Of a DNA stretch of 7,842 bases, positions 5,364-7,842 are shown piece by piece. Where the stretch lies: positions 1 through 7,842 of the forward strand of contig JAQGOW010000222.1 in the NCBI GenBank assembly GCA_028293405.1, read 5' to 3'. The notes under the pieces are model-generated. The model saw only the letters and a list, made by a program, of their open reading frames with translations. It had not been told where the DNA came from and searched no databases. Numbering within the stretch: the stretch's first letter is position 1; every line of letters starts with the position of its first letter. The position numbers and the translations under genes were made by a program. This stretch comes from Verrucomicrobiales bacterium. Its GTDB lineage: Bacteria > Verrucomicrobiota > Verrucomicrobiia > Limisphaerales > Palsa-1400.

Positions 5364-6317
5364 ATGGAACTTTCGCTCACTGCCGACCAATTTCTCTCCG
5401 GAACAATCGTCCGCGAACCGGTCGCGCCGGGCAACGGTTACTGGGCTGGCGCACCAGGCGCATTTTACGCTGCCGACGAAAAGGCCTGGTATGTCAGCTA
5501 TCGACTCCGTCGGCCGCGCGGAGTGGAACCTGATCGCGGTGGTGAAGCACGCATCGCGCGCTCGACCGATTTAAAAACCTGGGAAGACATCTGGACGGTT
5601 CGCAAAGACAAATACAATTCCGCTTCAATCGAACGCAGCGCCATTCGCAAAGGCGCCGACGGCACGTGGCGCTATTATACCAGCTACGTTGACCCGACCG
5701 ACGGTCGTTGGTGCACAGATATGATGAGCGCACGTGACCCGCGTAAGTTCGATCCAGCGAAGCGCAAATCGATTTTCAAAGCTCAACCGCTCGGGCTCGA
5801 AGGCGTCAAAGACCCGGTCATTTTTGAACATGCAGGAACGTTCAATATGTTCCTCAGCATCGCACTGCCGACCACGAAGACGTCCGATAAATCGCATTCT
5901 ACGTTAGACATCTACAACACCGGCGAGTGCGTTTCTGCAACGGGTCTCGCAACGTCGACCGACCTGGACAATTGGAAATGGGAAGGCGTCGTTCTCAAGC
6001 CGGAAGGAAACGGCTGGGACTGTTACTGCCGCCGAATCAACAGCGTTGTTTCAAGCGGTCGGCAGTTCATTGCCTTCTATGATGGCAGCGCTGGACATCA
6101 CGAAAATTACGAAGAAAAAACCGGCATCGCCGTTTCAAGCGATTTGAAAAACTGGAAAGTTCAAACGCCCGAAGGACCGCGCTACACCAGTCCGCACGCG
6201 TCGAGATCGTTGCGCTACATCGATGCGCATCAAGTCGGCGGCACGACGCATATCTTTTACGAAATGGTGCGAGCCGATGCTGCGCACGATTTGCGTCACC
6301 TGACCACGAACATCTAG
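5364..6317 (+). CDS. Cytosolic five-bladed beta-propeller protein, glycoside-hydrolase-like (GH43/GH32/GH130 type fold)
   Basis: 317 residues from ATG 5364. The frame is open further upstream, but any earlier start (TTG 5322, or one inside the tRNA) adds a low-complexity Ser-rich stretch, so the ATG is preferred although no ribosome-binding site precedes it. There is no signal peptide or membrane segment. Repeated propeller-type strands are visible: AWYVSYRLR (41-49), RIARSTDLKTWED (63-75), WRYYTSYVDP, KDPVIFEHAGTFNMFLS with Asp150, ATGLATSTDLDNWKWEGVVL, FIAFYDGS, GIAVSSDLKNWKV and THIFYEM. The Ser-x-Asp-Leu-x-x-Trp turns and the KDP motif are typical of the furanosidase and GH130 propellers. 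Asp150 would match the KDP acid of those families, but the full catalytic triad cannot be assigned, so enzymatic activity is unproven. The next gene begins 2 bases after the stop, so the pair is co-transcribed and probably coupled. Likely role: processing an intracellular glycoside or sugar derivative (inference). Confidence 0.7.
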   Translation: MELSLTADQFLSGTIVREPVAPGNGYWAGAPGAFYAADEKAWYVSYRLRRPRGVEPDRGGEARIARSTDLKTWEDIWTVRKDKYNSASIERSAIRKGADGTWRYYTSYVDPTDGRWCTDMMSARDPRKFDPAKRKSIFKAQPLGLEGVKDPVIFEHAGTFNMFLSIALPTTKTSDKSHSTLDIYNTGECVSATGLATSTDLDNWKWEGVVLKPEGNGWDCYCRRINSVVSSGRQFIAFYDGSAGHHENYEEKTGIAVSSDLKNWKVQTPEGPRYTSPHASRSLRYIDAHQVGGTTHIFYEMVRADAAHDLRHLTTNI

Positions 6318-6319
6318 TT

Positions 6320-7150
6320 GTGCTGCCCGATTATCTAACGGTTCCCGCGAGCGACCTCGGCAAAGGAACGAACGTCAAGGTCACGATCAAAACCGATATG
6401 GCTTCAATCGGCGAAGCTGTCGCGCAAGACATGTTCGATGAAATTGTCGGCGCGAAAAAGCAAGGGCGTGAAACCACGCTGATTGTTCCAGTCGGTCCGG
6501 TCGATCAATTCCCTATTCTCGCGAAGCGGATCAATGCCGAGCGTCTCTGCATTCGCGATGTCGTCCTCATCAACATGGACGAATATCTCACCGATGATGA
6601 CCAGTGGATTGCCATCGATCACCCGTTAAGCTTTCGCGGTTACATGAATCGTTTGTTTTACGATTTGGTCGATCCGCAGCTTGCGCCGAAACCGGAGAAC
6701 CGCGTCTTCCCTGACCCGCAACGTTGCAGCGACATTGGCAAACTCATCGAATCACGTGGCGGTGTGGATGCGACCTTTGGCGGCATCGGCATCAACGGGC
6801 ACATGGCTTTTAACGAGCCGGACGAAACCATTTCGGACAAAGACTTCGCCGCATTGCCCACGCGTGTTTTGAATCTTACCCGCGAGACGCGGACGATCAA
6901 CTCGGTCACGGTTGGCGGAGAAATCACGATCATTCCGAAACGCGCCGTGACGGTTGGGATGAAAGAAATTCTAGAATCGCGGCGTATGCGGTTTTATTGC
7001 AATCGCCCGTGGCAAAGTGCGGTTGTTCGTCGCGTGCTGCATGGTCCGGTTACCGCGAAGTGCCCGGCTTCATTCATGCGCAACCACTCGGACGCATCGC
7101 TCACTATCGCGGACTACGTCGCGACGCCTCCGCAAATTCAACTCCGCTGA
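6320..7150 (+). CDS. Divergent glucosamine-6-phosphate deaminase/isomerase (NagB) homologue with altered active site
   Basis: 276 residues from GTG 6320, 2 bases after the propeller gene; cytosolic. NagB converts glucosamine-6-phosphate to fructose-6-phosphate and ammonia. Family landmarks: INMDEYL with base Asp87 (NagB Asp72), GIGINGHMAFNEP at 155-167 with His161 (NagB His143) and Glu166 (NagB Glu148), TRETRTINS with the Arg matching NagB Arg172, and TVGMKEIL. Departures: Asn159 replaces NagB Asp141 (codon AAC at 6794-6796), and the phosphate-binding segment LPTGGTPM of NagB reads VPVGPVDQF here (56-64). The GSQK segment with Lys208 is also not recognisable in CNRPWQSAV. The chemistry or substrate therefore probably differs; a non-phosphorylated or differently phosphorylated sugar is possible. 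It could also be called a 6-phosphogluconolactonase/deaminase-superfamily protein. Position beside a glycosidase-like protein supports a sugar role. Confidence 0.82.
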   Translation: MLPDYLTVPASDLGKGTNVKVTIKTDMASIGEAVAQDMFDEIVGAKKQGRETTLIVPVGPVDQFPILAKRINAERLCIRDVVLINMDEYLTDDDQWIAIDHPLSFRGYMNRLFYDLVDPQLAPKPENRVFPDPQRCSDIGKLIESRGGVDATFGGIGINGHMAFNEPDETISDKDFAALPTRVLNLTRETRTINSVTVGGEITIIPKRAVTVGMKEILESRRMRFYCNRPWQSAVVRRVLHGPVTAKCPASFMRNHSDASLTIADYVATPPQIQLR

Positions 7151-7170
7151 TGTAGCCCGACGTTGCTACA
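7151..7170. other. Perfect 6-bp inverted repeat between convergent genes
   Basis: TGTAGC at 7151-7156 and GCTACA at 7165-7170 flank an 8-base loop, filling the 15-base gap between two convergent stop codons and covering the U32 stop. It could act as a weak two-way terminator, but no T-run follows on either strand. Confidence 0.35.
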
Positions 7171-7842
7171 CCTTATCCATACTGCCGCGCGTGACGCCGA
7201 GCTGGTTGTGCAACTTCAGTTCCCGCCACAAATCCGCCCCGGAAACTTCACCGCGTAACAACGCCCGATATCTCGCGATTGTCGTCGCAACCTCGGCAGG
7301 CGATTCGTTGACGAACTCAATTCGAAAATTCCGCACGCCAAGATTCATTAACACTGACGCGTATTCCGCACCGGTCTGCGCTCGCGCGTTGTACACGGTA
7401 TTGCGACAACCCGCGTCCGCCTTCAACGGATGTTCCAACCCAACGCGATCGCGCAGCTTCACCTGGTGTGTATCGCACGGACGACCGCAATTGGTAAAAT
7501 CAGTGCCCTTGGACAAAAACGCGCAGAACACGCAATGCTCCATGTGGAACATCGGCATGTGTTGGTGGATCGTAATTTCAAACCACTCCGGCGGCGCGCC
7601 CTTCAGCAACGCTTCGAGTTGCCCCACGTTCAAATCGTATGACGCAGTCAAACGTTCGAGACCGAACTTGTTTTTGAAATAGTCGGCAGTGATCGGATTG
7701 GCAACGTTCAGCGAAAAATCACCGACTCGCCGGAAGTCCTCGAAAAACTTCAGGTCATCGTAATTGCGAACCAAATAGCCATCCGCTTCAGACGACCGCA
7801 CCTGTTTCAAAATCCATTCTTCACCCGTTTTGGCTATACGAG
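7166..7842 (-). CDS. U32-family protein (annotated as peptidase U32), C-terminal part, truncated by window edge
   Basis: The minus-strand frame is open to the right edge and reads ...TGEEWILKQVRSSEADGYLVRN, so the TTG at 7808-7810 is not the start; about 224 residues are visible. Family features: the strand ADGYLVRNYDDL; DFSLNVANPITADYF; LTASYDLN; and the cysteine-rich block MEHCVFC (codons within 7523-7543), followed by NCGRPCDTHQVKLRD and ADAGCRNTVYNA. U32 proteins were named peptidases, but characterised members are RNA or ubiquinone hydroxylation factors (RlhA, TrhP, UbiU/UbiV), of which UbiU/UbiV bind a 4Fe-4S cluster through four cysteines. The Cys set here fits cluster binding, but the cysteines cannot be matched one to one by eye. 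The end, ...RYRALLRGEVSGADLW and onward, resembles the tail of larger U32 proteins. It converges on the NagB-like gene with 15 bases between stops. Confidence 0.85.
   Translation of the reverse strand, partial: RIAKTGEEWILKQVRSSEADGYLVRNYDDLKFFEDFRRVGDFSLNVANPITADYFKNKFGLERLTASYDLNVGQLEALLKGAPPEWFEITIHQHMPMFHMEHCVFCAFLSKGTDFTNCGRPCDTHQVKLRDRVGLEHPLKADAGCRNTVYNARAQTGAEYASVLMNLGVRNFRIEFVNESPAEVATTIARYRALLRGEVSGADLWRELKLHNQLGVTRGSMDKV

Noticed and set aside
5134..5434. Minus-strand ORFs reading MAEKGGFEPPVRF... and GEGGIRTPGTI... across the tRNA
   Set aside because: These are antisense translations of tRNA-Ser and its flank, a well-known kind of spurious annotation. The tRNA fold fully explains the sequence.
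7017..7682. 221-residue plus-strand ORF
   Set aside because: It is the antisense shadow of the U32 gene and overlaps the NagB-like C-terminus; its translation lacks any domain signature.

Overview
The window reads as a bacterial chromosome segment of moderate GC, most likely from the PVC superphylum and probably Verrucomicrobiota. This is inferred from the gene mix (a stand-alone SWIB-domain protein, a Hanks-type kinase, a secreted family-S1 sulfatase, SpeA-type arginine decarboxylase) and from the near absence of Shine-Dalgarno motifs; no marker gene proves it.

Layout: (1) 1-1035, the C-terminal half of biosynthetic arginine decarboxylase, cut by the left edge. (2) 1078-1950, an exported endonuclease/exonuclease/phosphatase-fold hydrolase. 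(3) 2018-2866, a cytosolic kinase-fold protein with degraded nucleotide-binding motifs, then a small basic SWIB protein (2949-3218) closed by a strong intrinsic terminator. (4) 3331-3705, a gene-free stretch rich in fold-back sequence, including an intrinsic terminator that faces the minus strand with no gene to serve. (5) 3706-5103, a secreted sulfatase with an intact formylglycine motif. (6) 5182-5273, tRNA-Ser(GCT) with encoded CCA. (7) 5364-7150, a tight two-gene unit: a cytosolic beta-propeller protein resembling glycoside hydrolases and a divergent glucosamine-6-phosphate deaminase homologue. (8) 7166 to the right edge, minus strand, the C-terminal part of a U32-family protein converging on that unit.

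The genes do not form one pathway. The sulfatase and possibly the EEP protein suggest polymer scavenging outside the cytoplasm, while the propeller/NagB-like pair suggests intracellular handling of a sugar or amino sugar. The points most worth following are the kinase that lacks the usual Lys-Glu pair, the NagB-like protein that lacks a catalytic Asp and the phosphate loop, and the unexplained minus-strand terminator. Nothing here is clearly a defence system, mobile element or CRISPR locus.
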